Origin: Candidula unifasciata
Lineage: Eukaryota; Mollusca; Gastropoda; Stylommatophora; Geomitridae
Reading direction: 5' to 3'
NCBI GenBank assembly: GCA_905116865.2
Contig: CAJHNH020006223.1
Coordinates: forward strand, 890,680-954,679
DNA: 64,000 bases
The first letter of the stretch is position 1. Every line of letters begins with the position of its first letter. Below, piece after piece: positions 58,801 to 63,871 of this stretch. A model generated the notes under the pieces. It saw nothing but the letters and a program-made list of their open reading frames with translations. It was not told the origin of the DNA and ran no database searches. A program made the position numbers and the translations under genes.

Positions 58801-60010
58801 GTTATTGTTTTTGCCAAGAAATTAATCTACTGGACTGACTAAAAAATTTAAAAAAAAAATGGTGGGTGTGGGGGGAACAATGTAGACACATAAAAATAAT
58901 GTGTAGATTGGTGCATTTCTCAACAAAAACTATTATTATCACCCTTGATGTTATTGTTACTATTATTTCTACCACTACTATGATTATTACTCTTGTAATC
59001 ACTGTTATTATGATTACTATATTTATTCATTCCACATCACCTTTTCCTCTTCCTAGATTTTATGTTTACTCATGTGACCTCTCCCCGGGATGTGGAAACT
59101 GTTGTTTTTGTGGTTTTGTCCAAGTGAAATGTCATACATCTTGTATGCCCATGTTGTTTCCCCTTGTCCCTTTGTTATGGTTTTTAGTGTTAGTCTAGGT
59201 TTCACTGCAGTCGGGTCACCCCATACTTGCTCACCTGTGACATGGGCTAGTCTATGTAAATTATCAGATAAATAATAAATTATCAGATCAGATAAATGTT
59301 TGCACAACCACTAGTATCAAATGTTTTAATCAGAGAAGATGGCGCTATATTGGACACATACTGAGAAGAAAACAGCAGACAATAACCAGACAGACATTGA
59401 AATGGACAACAGAGGGATTGAAGAGGCGAAAAAGTAAAGGTCATTTTTCCACGCTTTAGGCGTATAGGGCAAATAGGTTTAGACCTATATTTTTAAAGAC
59501 CAATCAGCACAAGATGGATAATGTGGTCACGCTGGCCATCTTTACTTCCCAGGACTGCACCCTGTACCCACTCAAGGCTGGGTCAACCTGGTAGTCAAGG
59601 TCATTTTTGAAAAAAGTCTGGCTCCACCAGGGAGCAAACCCATGACCTTCCGATCTTCATGCGAGCATCTTGCTGCTAAGCCACTGCGACTCCATAAATA
59701 ATAGATATGTTTGACTGTAATTATTTAGTAAGACAGTAGGCAAAAAATAATAAATTATTCTATCTAGTTGTTATGATCTATACATTTCATATTTCAAAAT
59801 TATCAAAACAATCAGTGGTTGGTCATGTATTCCTCTTTAATTTGTTTTTGCTCCAGGTGTCGTCTTCTTCAAGCTTCCCAAACTGAAGGAGTGTTTAGTG
59901 ACCCTAGTCCAGGCTTACAAGCTCATTACAAATATATATCTTCCCTGGAACCTGAGAAAACACGCCCACAACTGGCGGATGGTTATTGTGAGGTGTGTTT
60001 CTTTAACTGA
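37638..60010 (+). CDS. SUEL lectin-CUB single-pass membrane receptor-like gene (7 exons, 5' incomplete)
   Basis: Join 37638-37865, 39647-39824, 40479-40681, 51099-51212, 54714-54761, 58556-58631 and 59857-60010. All borders are GT-AG and every phase closes, giving one open frame of at least 332 residues. Residues 1-75 are SUEL/rhamnose-binding-lectin-like with eight Cys (2, 6, 10, 18, 47, 53, 59, 73) and CMGKESC. Residues 84-202 form a CUB domain (GYIQSPGYP, C113-K-W, LCGG, RFWLSF). Residues 203-256 are a linker and Thr/Ser stalk; 257-280 a hydrophobic helix. The tail 282-332 starts RCRLLQ and has a YKYI (YxxPhi) motif. Known family roles: SUEL binds L-rhamnose or D-galactose; CUB mediates protein or glycan contacts. 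Inference: a type I cell-surface receptor, perhaps in recognition or adhesion. Signal peptide, promoter and poly-A site not found. Confidence 0.82.
37896..37903. repeat. 8-bp target-site duplication, left
   Basis: CAAAATAC, identical to 38157-38164. Confidence 0.88.
37904..38156. mobile_element. hAT-type MITE, 253 bp, in receptor intron
   Basis: Terminal repeats GGCTCTTCTTGCAATAACGG and (inverted) GGTTCTCCTTGCAATAACGG, with the identical 8-bp flank CAAAATAC on each side. It belongs to the same family as 53910-54185 (shared AATAACGGTCGG). It contains a telomere-like tract at 37962-37995 and no coding sequence. Confidence 0.9.
37962..37995. repeat. Telomere-like (TTAGGG)n tract
   Basis: About five TTAGGG units with one TTTGGG variant, inside the MITE. 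Too short to be a chromosome end. Confidence 0.9.
38157..38164. repeat. 8-bp target-site duplication, right
   Basis: CAAAATAC, partner of 37896-37903. Confidence 0.88.
38443..38800 (+). mobile_element. Element F, with partly duplicated 3' end
   Basis: GTGGGTTCTGGGACCC, GGAGTGCATCTGCTTG, GGACGAACAACCAGAACTTT and GCCAGTGAACACGAAG. The GGAxTGGxxGAACAxCCAGAAC block then repeats once (38729-38780) before a short GAA tail. Confidence 0.85.
38823..39035 (+). mobile_element. SINE-E copy
   Basis: GTAGTTGGCTAAACCGG, GGTTCATGCCCGGGGGTAGG, CAGAAAAGCCACATTTCTCC and CGAAGGGTTGTGATATCC to GCTTCTGGATACT and an A-rich end. Confidence 0.88.
39036..39646. other. Intron sequence
   Basis: Includes a tRNA-like block (GGGGATCTGAACCTGTGACC near 39108), possibly a type I SINE fragment. 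No exon that fits the phase pattern. Confidence 0.4.
39647..39824 (+). CDS. Receptor exon: CUB domain, first half
   Basis: Acceptor TTACTAATTGCAG, donor GTCAG/GTATGA; phases 1 and 2. Encodes CNGSVVKMRGSSGYIQSPGY followed by P, then CKWQIETPNDNVIVLSLHDI. This is the canonical CUB opening (Cys, SPxYP, C-x-W, hydrophobic strand, aromatic or acidic turn). Confidence 0.88.
39898..40075 (-). mobile_element. SINE-A, head-less
   Basis: Minus strand from GGCTCCCAGGTCGACCCAGC (40075) through GACCACATCACCCTGC to AGATCTAACCCTATATGTG and the AAAGGGTCC end. Confidence 0.88.
40110..40275 (-). mobile_element. SINE-B, diverged
   Basis: Weak match: GTCACAAACCAACCCAAACA, GTAGTTTACCATTGCTTTC and GGTAGCAGACATGTTTGC blocks on the minus strand. 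Confidence 0.5.
40479..40681 (+). CDS. Receptor exon: CUB domain, second half
   Basis: Acceptor TTTTCATTTTCAG, donor CATG/GTGAGA; phases 2 and 1. Encodes DNCDGGLTVSGRSC, RRSLCGGDNL, VRCGKVDIELS and LRFWLSFH, the second Cys pair and closing strand of the CUB fold. The extra Cys at residues 155 and 179 depart from a four-Cys CUB. Confidence 0.88.
40682..41149. other. Start of the 10.4-kb receptor intron
   Basis: No repeat or exon recognised; A/T runs near 41070-41120. Confidence 0.5.
41150..41985 (-). pseudogene. LINE-3 remnant with internal 32-bp array
   Basis: The minus strand reads TYSCESWTINKQ (near 41810), then the repeat unit LDTSEMLFY, RRILSIPWTAEEE, ILDRLLSWHGGVSPHELIHA and DHRLWRGMIANASRQGT. 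This is the YGCESWT ... LEAAEMWFYRRILRIPW ... LTxWHGG end of a non-LTR polymerase. The array at 41493-41780 lies exactly in the LEAAEMWFY block. Stops and frameshifts throughout. Confidence 0.82.
41493..41780. repeat. 32-bp minisatellite, nine virtually perfect copies
   Basis: 288 bp = 9 x 32 of AAAACAACATCTCCGAGGTA plus TCAAGATATCAT, essentially without variants, implying a recent expansion. The unit derives from LINE-3 coding sequence. Confidence 0.95.
41986..42431. other. Intron sequence
   Basis: C-run at 42024-42038; no other structure recognised. Confidence 0.5.
42432..42665 (+). mobile_element. SINE-C, complete
   Basis: GGGTCTCCGTGGCGAAGTGG, GGCTGCATCGTTCAGTTCAT, ACAGAGTTTGTGTTTTGTGA and GCTAGCCATTCTGCGGAGG to TGAAGTCGAATCTCAAC. 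Confidence 0.88.
42948..43080 (+). mobile_element. SINE-A, central part, diverged
   Basis: GACCTGGGCTTGGTTCAGCC, AAATGGGTACCAGGAAATGC and ATTGACCACATCAGTAAG. Confidence 0.65.
43082..43790. repeat. ATGTATAAGA-type variable minisatellite
   Basis: Dozens of 15-19-bp units of the form CCATGTATAAGATGA, with longer 53-bp higher-order repeats near 43560-43745. C-runs at 43275-43290 and 43789-43800. Confidence 0.9.
43801..44374. other. Intron sequence, AT-rich
   Basis: No exon or repeat family recognised. Confidence 0.5.
44375..44840 (-). pseudogene. LINE-3 polymerase C-terminus
   Basis: The minus strand reads GHVMRRRKLDYIVTAGKLEG, RRGRGRTREQMLDILTSWHG and LSELTENTRDRSLWIDMTTK to a stop near 44379. 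Upstream (44640-44840) is decayed reverse transcriptase. It is the best preserved copy of the LINE-3 end and shows the final W-R motif lost at 54.5 kb. Confidence 0.85.
44841..46334. other. Intron sequence
   Basis: About 1.5 kb of AT-rich sequence without recognisable exons or repeat families; a short (TA)n at 45649-45660. Confidence 0.5.
46335..46640 (+). mobile_element. Element F, complete
   Basis: GTGTGGATTCTAGGCC, GAGTCGACTAATTAGGGG, ACATCTGCCTGAGAGGCAAG and GGATGAACAACCAGAACTTT to GTGAACGTGAAAAAGATGAAG and (GAA)n. Confidence 0.92.
46765..47400. repeat. 19-bp minisatellite
   Basis: About 33 copies of CATGGTCCATGATGATCCC, variable at several positions. Units contain the palindromic core CCATGG / GGACCATGG, so single strands could fold. 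Confidence 0.93.
47401..48797. other. Intron sequence with a tRNA-like block
   Basis: A minus-strand tRNA-like head (GGTTTGAATCC inverse near 47527-47540, CTGACCGGTTAAGAACAG near 47560) probably belongs to the type I SINE of 16085. The remainder is unassigned and AT-rich. Confidence 0.45.
48798..49060 (+). mobile_element. Element F, complete
   Basis: GTGTAGGTTCCGGGGCCCTA, AGAGTCGACTAATTGGGAGC, CTGCCTGAGAGGCAAGGAAC and GGACGAAAAACCAGAACTTT to CCAGTGAACGAGAAGAAGAA. Confidence 0.93.
49156..49613 (-). mobile_element. Solo LTR, 458 bp, antisense in the receptor intron
   Basis: The minus strand starts TGTTATGTGTTGTCGAAATA and ends GTGTCTGTCACA, i.e. TG...CA borders. It has a TATA-like GTAAATATAAATGC (near 49310) and a CATTAAAG poly-A signal before the GTGTGCCCTC end. 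Five-base flanks GGCCC and GTCCC differ at one position, compatible with a 5-bp target duplication. No internal LTR-element sequence is adjacent, so it is a solo LTR left by recombination. Superfamily unknown. Confidence 0.7.
49614..49929. other. Intron sequence
   Basis: C-run at 49700-49715; otherwise unassigned. Confidence 0.5.
49930..50195 (-). mobile_element. SINE-A, complete
   Basis: Minus strand: GCCGCTGTGGCCTAGTGGCT head, box B GGGTTCGGTTCC, GGTCGATCCAGCC and GACTACATCACCCACC to AGGTCTAGCCCTATATACCC. Confidence 0.93.
50320..50800. repeat. 27-bp minisatellite
   Basis: About 18 copies of TTTTAATATGTGGGTATGCT plus ATTGATC, with 26-bp variants near the 3' end. It lies 300 bp before the linker exon and gives open frames on both strands by its period. 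Confidence 0.93.
51099..51212 (+). CDS. Receptor exon: extracellular linker
   Basis: Acceptor TTTTTTCTCCCCAG, donor GCAG/GTAATG; phases 1 and 1. Encodes HSKNQVSNFQASLLPCSGWI then YDMDSESRHNPKDIVNA. No domain recognised; the single Cys may pair elsewhere. A symmetric 1-1 exon could be skipped without a frame change. Confidence 0.72.
51287..51800 (-). pseudogene. LINE-2 polymerase C-terminus, best copy
   Basis: The minus-strand frame from 51789 reads GQLAPLLQNKTIPISTKRHL, IQSIFIPTLCFQCQTWSLTT and MEMRCLRRAVGVTKRDKIRN to YIQRQQVKWFAHL. A shifted frame then gives GRRARGRPRTRWKDNIREAL and FYLPRHPQR. It ends in a short TTC (minus-strand GAA) tail at 51283-51297. One frameshift near 51500. Confidence 0.88.
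51830..52215 (+). pseudogene. LINE-4 polymerase tail with 48-bp duplication
   Basis: VSTVERQRIWRCVGYIMRRD, EQRIWRCIGHIMRRDEQR and IPRQAVRWEIKGL. The RIWRCxGxIMRRDEQ segment is duplicated in tandem (about 51998-52093). It corresponds to the WxxIGHxLRRxxxxIxRQALxW tail at 59315-59438. A further partial copy is at about 51868-51910. Confidence 0.75.
52216..52504. other. Intron sequence
   Basis: No assignment. Confidence 0.4.
52505..52650 (-). mobile_element. SINE-A, diverged
   Basis: GGCTGATGTGATCAGCAGAA, CATTACCTGTACCCATTTTA and GATTGGGTCCAGGCC blocks on the + strand match the inverted SINE-A centre. Confidence 0.6.
52655..53125 (-). pseudogene. LINE-5 polymerase C-terminus
   Basis: The minus strand reads KDANSGEWRVRSNNKIHILF, MRVNRLKWLGHFERMSDDRE and MNGRRPR, then decayed NIQTDLQTLGVTNW. 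GxWRxRxNxxI followed by RLKWxGHxxRMxxxR is a CR1/jockey-like C-terminus. Confidence 0.82.
53165..53275 (+). mobile_element. Element F fragment, diverged
   Basis: GCAGAACTCATGTTCTGGAA, AGAAGTGTATGAACAACTAG and AACTTTCCATGGAAG. Confidence 0.65.
53325..53452 (-). mobile_element. SINE-G copy
   Basis: TTCTGGGACCTCTCCATGGG, TGATCCTCATCCGAATAGC and GTGTGATGTCCTGCTGGGG; inverse of the poly-A-defined orientation. Confidence 0.75.
53453..53900. other. Intron sequence
   Basis: A possible decayed minus-strand LINE stretch near 53550-53720; no conserved block firm enough to call. Confidence 0.35.
53902..53909. repeat. 8-bp target-site duplication, left
   Basis: GAACATTC; the partner at 54186-54193 is GAAAATTC. 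Confidence 0.75.
53910..54185. mobile_element. hAT-type foldback MITE, 276 bp, in receptor intron
   Basis: Arms of about 90 bp: GGCTATCCTCCGAATAACGG and (inverted) GGCAATCCTCCAAATAACGG, both running through AGATGGCGGCCGCAAAATAT. The 8-bp flanks differ at one position. It shares termini with 37904-38156 but has a different interior. The GCGGCCGC sites and GC-rich loop stand out from AT-rich intron. Confidence 0.88.
54186..54193. repeat. 8-bp target-site duplication, right
   Basis: GAAAATTC; partner of 53902-53909. Confidence 0.75.
54200..54625 (+). pseudogene. LINE-3 polymerase C-terminus
   Basis: LEAAEMWFYRRMMRIPWTDK, NNEDILKETDSQRELIAHIR, FFGHVMRRRKLEYIMTVGKL and KMLECLTSWHGGSS, then a frame break in the final tail. 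101 residues remain open. Homologous to 44375 (minus) and 41150 (minus). Confidence 0.87.
54714..54761 (+). CDS. Receptor micro-exon: stalk
   Basis: 48 bp; acceptor TTGATTTTATAG, donor GAGG/GTAAGT (consensus); phases 1 and 1. Encodes STTIPVLTGAEINTE, a short stalk suited to O-glycosylation. Also symmetric and skippable. Confidence 0.7.
54955..55665 (+). pseudogene. RNH-A RNase H domain and tail
   Basis: Upstream LIIHTDG precedes a stop where active copies have Ser. After a G-run that breaks the frame (near 55056-55067), the frame is open for 206 residues. It reads ITTSSMRMEVEAVTAALRWL (second catalytic Glu), LIVTDSESMLRKV (third, Asp), then SPGSAGVVGNEQADKLAGSA, where the conserved GHAG His is Ser. 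The C-terminal tail ends WECPKYCDVNS. Damage at the first acidic block and the His makes it inactive. It lies in the intron before the transmembrane exon. Confidence 0.9.
55666..56065. other. Intron sequence
   Basis: No assignment. Confidence 0.45.
56066..57060 (+). pseudogene. RNH-B element with complete RNase H domain
   Basis: The first part (56066-56299) carries GDRLKRGKSWLGRAENVFRQ, the linker after reverse transcriptase. A TGA at 56300-56302 separates it, in the same frame, from an RNase H open from 56303 to the stop at 57037. All catalytic blocks are present: IIYTDGS, SMTMEVMAV, CILSDSMS and GHAGVDGNERADRLAGS. The tail ends SEHLWTCPECNEDNPTN. The 3' end is (TAAC)n at 57027-57056, as in many non-LTR elements. 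Apart from the TGA it looks young. Reverse transcriptase and endonuclease are missing. Confidence 0.9.
57108..57335. repeat. About 32-bp degenerate tandem repeat
   Basis: Seven units around GGTACTCACCACAAAGTGTT and TAAAAAGGTGCC, with indels. Origin not identified. Confidence 0.8.
57470..58140 (+). pseudogene. RNH-C element, RNase H and tail
   Basis: HCHNYDAEVQAIIIAAEML carries the second catalytic block; VFLRDARTIVLHAL has Arg-Asp where Ser-Asp is usual. After a stop and frame change come VRGVPGNERADEVAKESANV, DDYHIMERPEQAIILQFRTR and SHMYTQFKIA. The 3' end CTAGAGACAACATTGCAGAT to TCAAGCGAATAGAAG leads into a short GAA tail, matching 32640-32740. Confidence 0.85.
58222..58485 (+). mobile_element. 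SINE-A, near complete
   Basis: GTCGCGGAGCAGCAGATCGG (head shortened), GGGTTCGTCC, CAGGTTGACCCAGCCTTGAG, GTGATGTTGACCACATCACC and TATAGGTCTAGCCCTATATG to GGGTCCATTACTTTTAC. It lies 70 bp before the transmembrane exon. Confidence 0.9.
58556..58631 (+). CDS. Receptor exon: transmembrane helix
   Basis: Acceptor CTAAAATGTTTCAG, donor TTCG/GTAAGT; phases 1 and 2. Encodes LIIMLSIISGISAVLLIILI then VVCV, about 24 uncharged residues followed by Arg, the classic type I membrane anchor with a positive stop-transfer. Confidence 0.85.
58632..59314. other. Last intron, first part
   Basis: AT-rich with an irregular ATT/ATG tract near 58930-59030; no exon or repeat family recognised. Confidence 0.5.
59315..59438 (+). 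pseudogene. LINE-4 polymerase tail fragment
   Basis: RRWRYIGHTLRRKQQTITRQ then LKWTTEGLKRRKSK; same family as 51830-52215. Confidence 0.7.
59440..59695 (-). mobile_element. SINE-A, complete
   Basis: Minus strand: GGAGTCGCAGTGGCTTAGCA head, GGTTGACCCAGCC body, through GACCAATCAGC inverse to GGTCTAAACCTATTTGCCC. About 150 bp before the tail exon. Confidence 0.92.
59857..60010 (+). CDS. Receptor exon: cytoplasmic tail and stop
   Basis: Acceptor TTTGTTTTTGCTCCAG; completes Arg then CRLLQASQTEGVFSDPSPGL, AHYKYISSLEPEKTRP and DGYCEVCFFN before TGA at 60008-60010. GAG/GTGTGT at about 59993 is a possible donor, so the tail could continue into an unseen exon. Confidence 0.72.
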
Positions 60011-60149
60011 TGTCATTCTTATTTTTTACTTAGTATACTTTGAAAATACATGCCATAATAATATCCATATTTTTTTCTGAGGTCCGCAGAACTATGAGTG
60101 AGCTCGACAGTAAAGAGACTCAATCCTAGGCAATGTCCCAAAAACACAG

Positions 60150-62560
60150 TAAATGGAAAAAGTGGCCAAAAGAGAAAACACACTGAAATATTTATGTGTT
60201 ACATTTGACAGAAGGAAAGGACCTAAAGCTCTAAAGGTTATGGCTACTGTGGATGTGGAACAAGGAGTGATATACACACTCAGTTACAGCCTAGTTATCT
60301 TAGCCATTGAATACGGTGCGTGGATGCTAACTGTGTCAAAGACTTGGAATGCATACAGAATTAGGATATGTGAACCATTCTTGGATGCACGACGGACATC
60401 CCCCGTATTTGTATGAGTCATATCTTAGCATGGCAACCCTTGCTGACAGACATCGTATACTGCAGGCTGGATACTATCTTAGCTATGCCAACCGTTGCTG
60501 ACAGACATCGTTTACTGCAGGCTGGATACTATCTTAGCTATGCCAACCGTTGCTGACAGACATCGTTTACTGCAGGCTGGATACTATCTTAGCTATGCCA
60601 ACCGTTGCTGACAGACATCGTTTACTGCAGGCTGGATACTATCTTAGCATGGCAACCGTTGCTGACAGACATCGTTTACTGCAGGCTAGATACTATCTTA
60701 GCTATGCCAACCGTTGCTGACAGACATCGTTTACTGCAGGCTGGATACTATCTTAGCATGGCAAGCGTTGCTGACAGACATCGTTTACTGCAGGCAAGAT
60801 ACTATCTTAGCTATGCCAACCGTTGCTGACAGACATCGTATACTGCAGGCTGGATACTATCTTAGCTATGCCAACCGTTGCTGACAGACATCGTTTACTG
60901 CAGGCTGGATACTATCTTAGCTATGCCAACCGTTGCTGACAGACATCGTATACTGCAGGCTGGATACTATCTTAGCATGGCAACCGTTGCTGACAGACAT
61001 CGTTTACTGCAGGCTGGATACTATCTTAGCATGGCAACCGTTGCTGACAGACATCGTTTACTGCAGGCTAGATACTATCTTAGCATGGCAACCGTTGCTG
61101 ACAGACATTGTTTACTGCAGGCTGGATACTATCTTAGCATGGCAACCGTTGCTGACAGACATCGTTTACTGCAGGCTGGATACTATCTTAGCATGGCAAC
61201 CGTTGCTGACAGACATCGTTTACTGCAGGCTAGATACTATCTTAGCATGGCAACCGTTGCTGACAGACATCGTTTACTGCAGGCTAGATACTATCTTAGC
61301 ATGGCAACCGTTGCTGACAGACATCGTTTACTGCAGGCTGGATACTATCTTAGCATGGCAACCGTTGCTGACAGACATCGTTTACTGCAGGCTGGATACT
61401 ATCTTAGCTATGCCAACCGTTGCTGACAGACATCGTTTACTGCAGGCTGGATACTATCTTAGCTATGCCAACCGTTGCTGACAGACATCGTTTACTGCAG
61501 GCTAGATACTATCTTAGCATGGCAACCGTTGCTGACAGACATCGTTTACTGCAGGCTGGATACTATCTTAGCATGGCAACCGTTGCTGACAGACATCGTT
61601 TACTGCAGGCTGGATACTATCTAAGCTATGCCAACCGTTGCTGACAGACATCGTTTACTGCAGGCTGGATACTATCTTAGCATGGCAAGCGATACGGAAC
61701 ATATCCTACATAGGCAATTGGACACTGTGAAGGGTGACGGACTAAAGAGGGGCTGATCCTGGATGGCCCAGGATGAAAAGACAATCAAAAGGGTCTGCAG
61801 CCGAGGAGAAGAATGGGTAGAGGTATGAGAGGGCAGAGAAGAGTTGCACAAAGTGGTAATTACCTTGGAATAAGAGTGCAGGGAATGGGCGGCAGGATGT
61901 GCAGATGCAGAGGTTCAACAGCTGACAGAGGACAACTTTAGGTCAAGAGATGTGATTATATACACTGATGCTTCAGTTGCCAGGGGCAGGAAAAGTGGAT
62001 GGGGCTTCATTGCAAAAGCATGGGAGAGAAGGTTAACTGAAGAGAGCTTTGCATATGATATCACCATGTCCAGCATGAGAATGGAGGTTGAGGTGGTATA
62101 TCTGCAGCGTTCTGATGGGTAAAAAAAAATCTCAGCTGCACATGTTGACATAATGTTGGATTCACAAAGCATGCAGGAAGGTGGAGTCGGGTTTTCTTCT
62201 TATGGAATGGATTATATCAATCCAGAATCCATCCAGATGTCACAGTTAGTGAAAGTCACATGGACATTTTGCCTGGGCTGTTCAGGTGTGTTTGGGAATG
62301 AGCCCCATTTAAGGGTGTACTGCAACTGCACAAGACAGAGGTGATCTCGAACATTTGGTCAGGGTAACAGGTAATAGGAAAGATACTGAAAATCTGTACC
62401 TGGAGATACAGCAAAGAGTGGCTGTAAGCTCTGGGCAACACTCAAGACTCAGAGCTAAGGCAAGCTGACTTGTTAACAAGATGATAACGGCCAATCATCA
62501 GTATGGAAACTCTTTGCTGTCTGTTGAGGAGGGAGACAGAGCTAATATGAGCTTATCCTG
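60150..62560 (+). pseudogene. RNH-D element expanded by an internal tandem array
   Basis: Segment 1 (60153-60416) reads ENTLKYLCVTFDRRKGPKAL, IYTLSYSLVILAIEYGAWML and NAYRIRICEPFLDARRTSPV, the end of a non-LTR reverse transcriptase. The next 18 codons are multiplied 23-fold (60432-61690). The frame leaves the array as SDTEHILHRQLDTVKGDGLK, the linker seen in RNH-B (GDRLKRG). RNase H follows at 61930-62340: IIYTDASVARGRKSGWGFI, DITMSSMRMEVEVV, a damaged IMLDSQSMQ and FCLGCSGVFGNE in place of GHAG. A decayed tail ends near 62560. It is dead, but all parts are collinear. Confidence 0.88.
60432..61690 (+). repeat. 54/55-bp minisatellite of retrotransposon coding sequence
   Basis: 23 copies of TTGCTGACAGACATCGTTTA (starts 60440 to 61638) at spacing 54 or 55. 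The 54-bp form (AGCATGGCAACC) encodes the 18-residue unit MATVADRHRLLQAGYYLS. The 55-bp form (AGCTATGCCAACC) carries one extra base and shifts frame. Copies differ by only a few substitutions (CTGGAT/CTAGAT, GTTTAC/GTATAC). Confidence 0.96.
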
Positions 62561-62567
62561 AATACTG

Positions 62568-62710
62568 GGTGCAGTCCCAGGAAAGTAAAGGCAGCCAGCG
62601 TGATGCTGATTACATCACCTATCTTGTGCCGATTGGTCTATAAAAATATAGGTCTAGCCCTACATGCCCTATATGCCTAAAGGCGTTGAAAAGGGTGTTT
62701 TACTTTTTTA
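62568..62710 (+). mobile_element. SINE-A, 3' half
   Basis: GGTGCAGTCCCAGGAAAGTA, CGTGATGCTGATTACATCAC and TATAGGTCTAGCCCTACATG to GAAAAGGGTG. Confidence 0.9.
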
Positions 62711-63311
62711 AATCAGACACTGATTTATAATCTGTTCTAAGCTTTCATCATATGCTAATGCTAAGACAGCTATACAGATACAAAAATGGCCTAGAAGTCT
62801 TTATCAGCATCACTCAGCTATACAGACTTAGTGCAGTCTCCCTTGAAACTCTAAATGACACTGGCTGCGAATGAAAGCCTATAGGGCTGTAAAACTATCT
62901 AGAAAAATAGAGACTTTAACTCTTAAAGTATTAGAAGACTTCACAGGATATTCTCAAGGGTAGCAACAGTCACAGTGAATATATCATGTGATAACCTGAC
63001 TGTCACATATGTGGCAACACTTATTCCTATTTGGGGCATTTTAAAGACTAATGAGGTTTCTGTAGTGTGCTTAAGCTAAACATCAGATCACATTGATGGT
63101 TGCTTGGTACACATGGGCAGTAGCTTATCATGCATGGTGCGTTGACGGGGACTTAAAGAGTTGAGGCATGCTGTGATGAAGGACGTGCTGATTGATGATG
63201 ATGATGATGATAGAGACTTGTAACAGATTTCCCCACACTCACATACTAAACTGTGCACAATTTGTGACCAGACGGATCATTTTTGCTTATTGCTTCAACT
63301 ATGCAGACTTA
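62711..63311. other. Unassigned sequence
   Basis: No gene or repeat family recognised; a GATGAT run near 63193-63212. Confidence 0.5.
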
Positions 63312-63545
63312 GAAAGCCCTGATAGCTCAGTGCATAACATGCTGCCTTGAAGACTTGATTGTCATGTGCACTCCCCTTTGAGGCTAGGATTTGTTTTAAT
63401 TGATCTTAGCTCCCAGGTTGTTGATCTTATCTAAAATCTAATCTGCTAGAAAATGTTCTGGGAAGTAAAAATGGTTAGTGCATTATTGACAGCCTTATCC
63501 ATTGATTGCCCATTGGTTTTTACAAATATTGGACTGTCACCAGAT
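63312..63545 (+). mobile_element. SINE-A, strongly diverged
   Basis: CCCTGATAGCTCAGTGCATA tRNA-like head, then TTAGCTCCCAGGTTGTTGAT, TTCTGGGAAGTAAAAATGG and CATTGGTTTTTACAAATATT. Confidence 0.5.
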
Positions 63546-63605
63546 ACTCAGAACCAAGGTTTTTCCCCGAGAGTACACAGTATTTAACAAAAAAAATGAA
63601 AAAGT

Positions 63606-63785
63606 GAAGGACCCTTTTCCATGCTTTCAGGCTTATTGGGCATATAGGGCTAGACTTGTATTTTATAGACCAGTCAGCACTTGGTGGGTGATTTGGTCAG
63701 CATCATGCCAGCTGCCTTTACTTTCCAGGACTACATCTAGTACCCACTCAAGGCTGGGTCAACCTGGGAACCAAGGTCATTAATA
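63606..63785 (-). mobile_element. SINE-A, head-less
   Basis: Minus strand from GACCTTGGTTCCCAGGTTGA through GACCAAATCACCCACC to AAGTCTAGCCCTATATGCCC and AAAAGGGTCC. Confidence 0.9.
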
Positions 63786-63871
63786 AGCAGCACCCCCATA
63801 TTTTGTTAAGGCATCCTGTATTCAGCCCTACTGTAGTAGATACTTTGTGAGCATACCCACACCTTTGATTA

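Noticed and set aside
60605..61644. A tandem-repeat protein of MATVADRHRLLQAGYYLS units
   Set aside because: The units are amplified retrotransposon sequence, and interspersed 55-bp units shift the frame. No continuous host-like gene.
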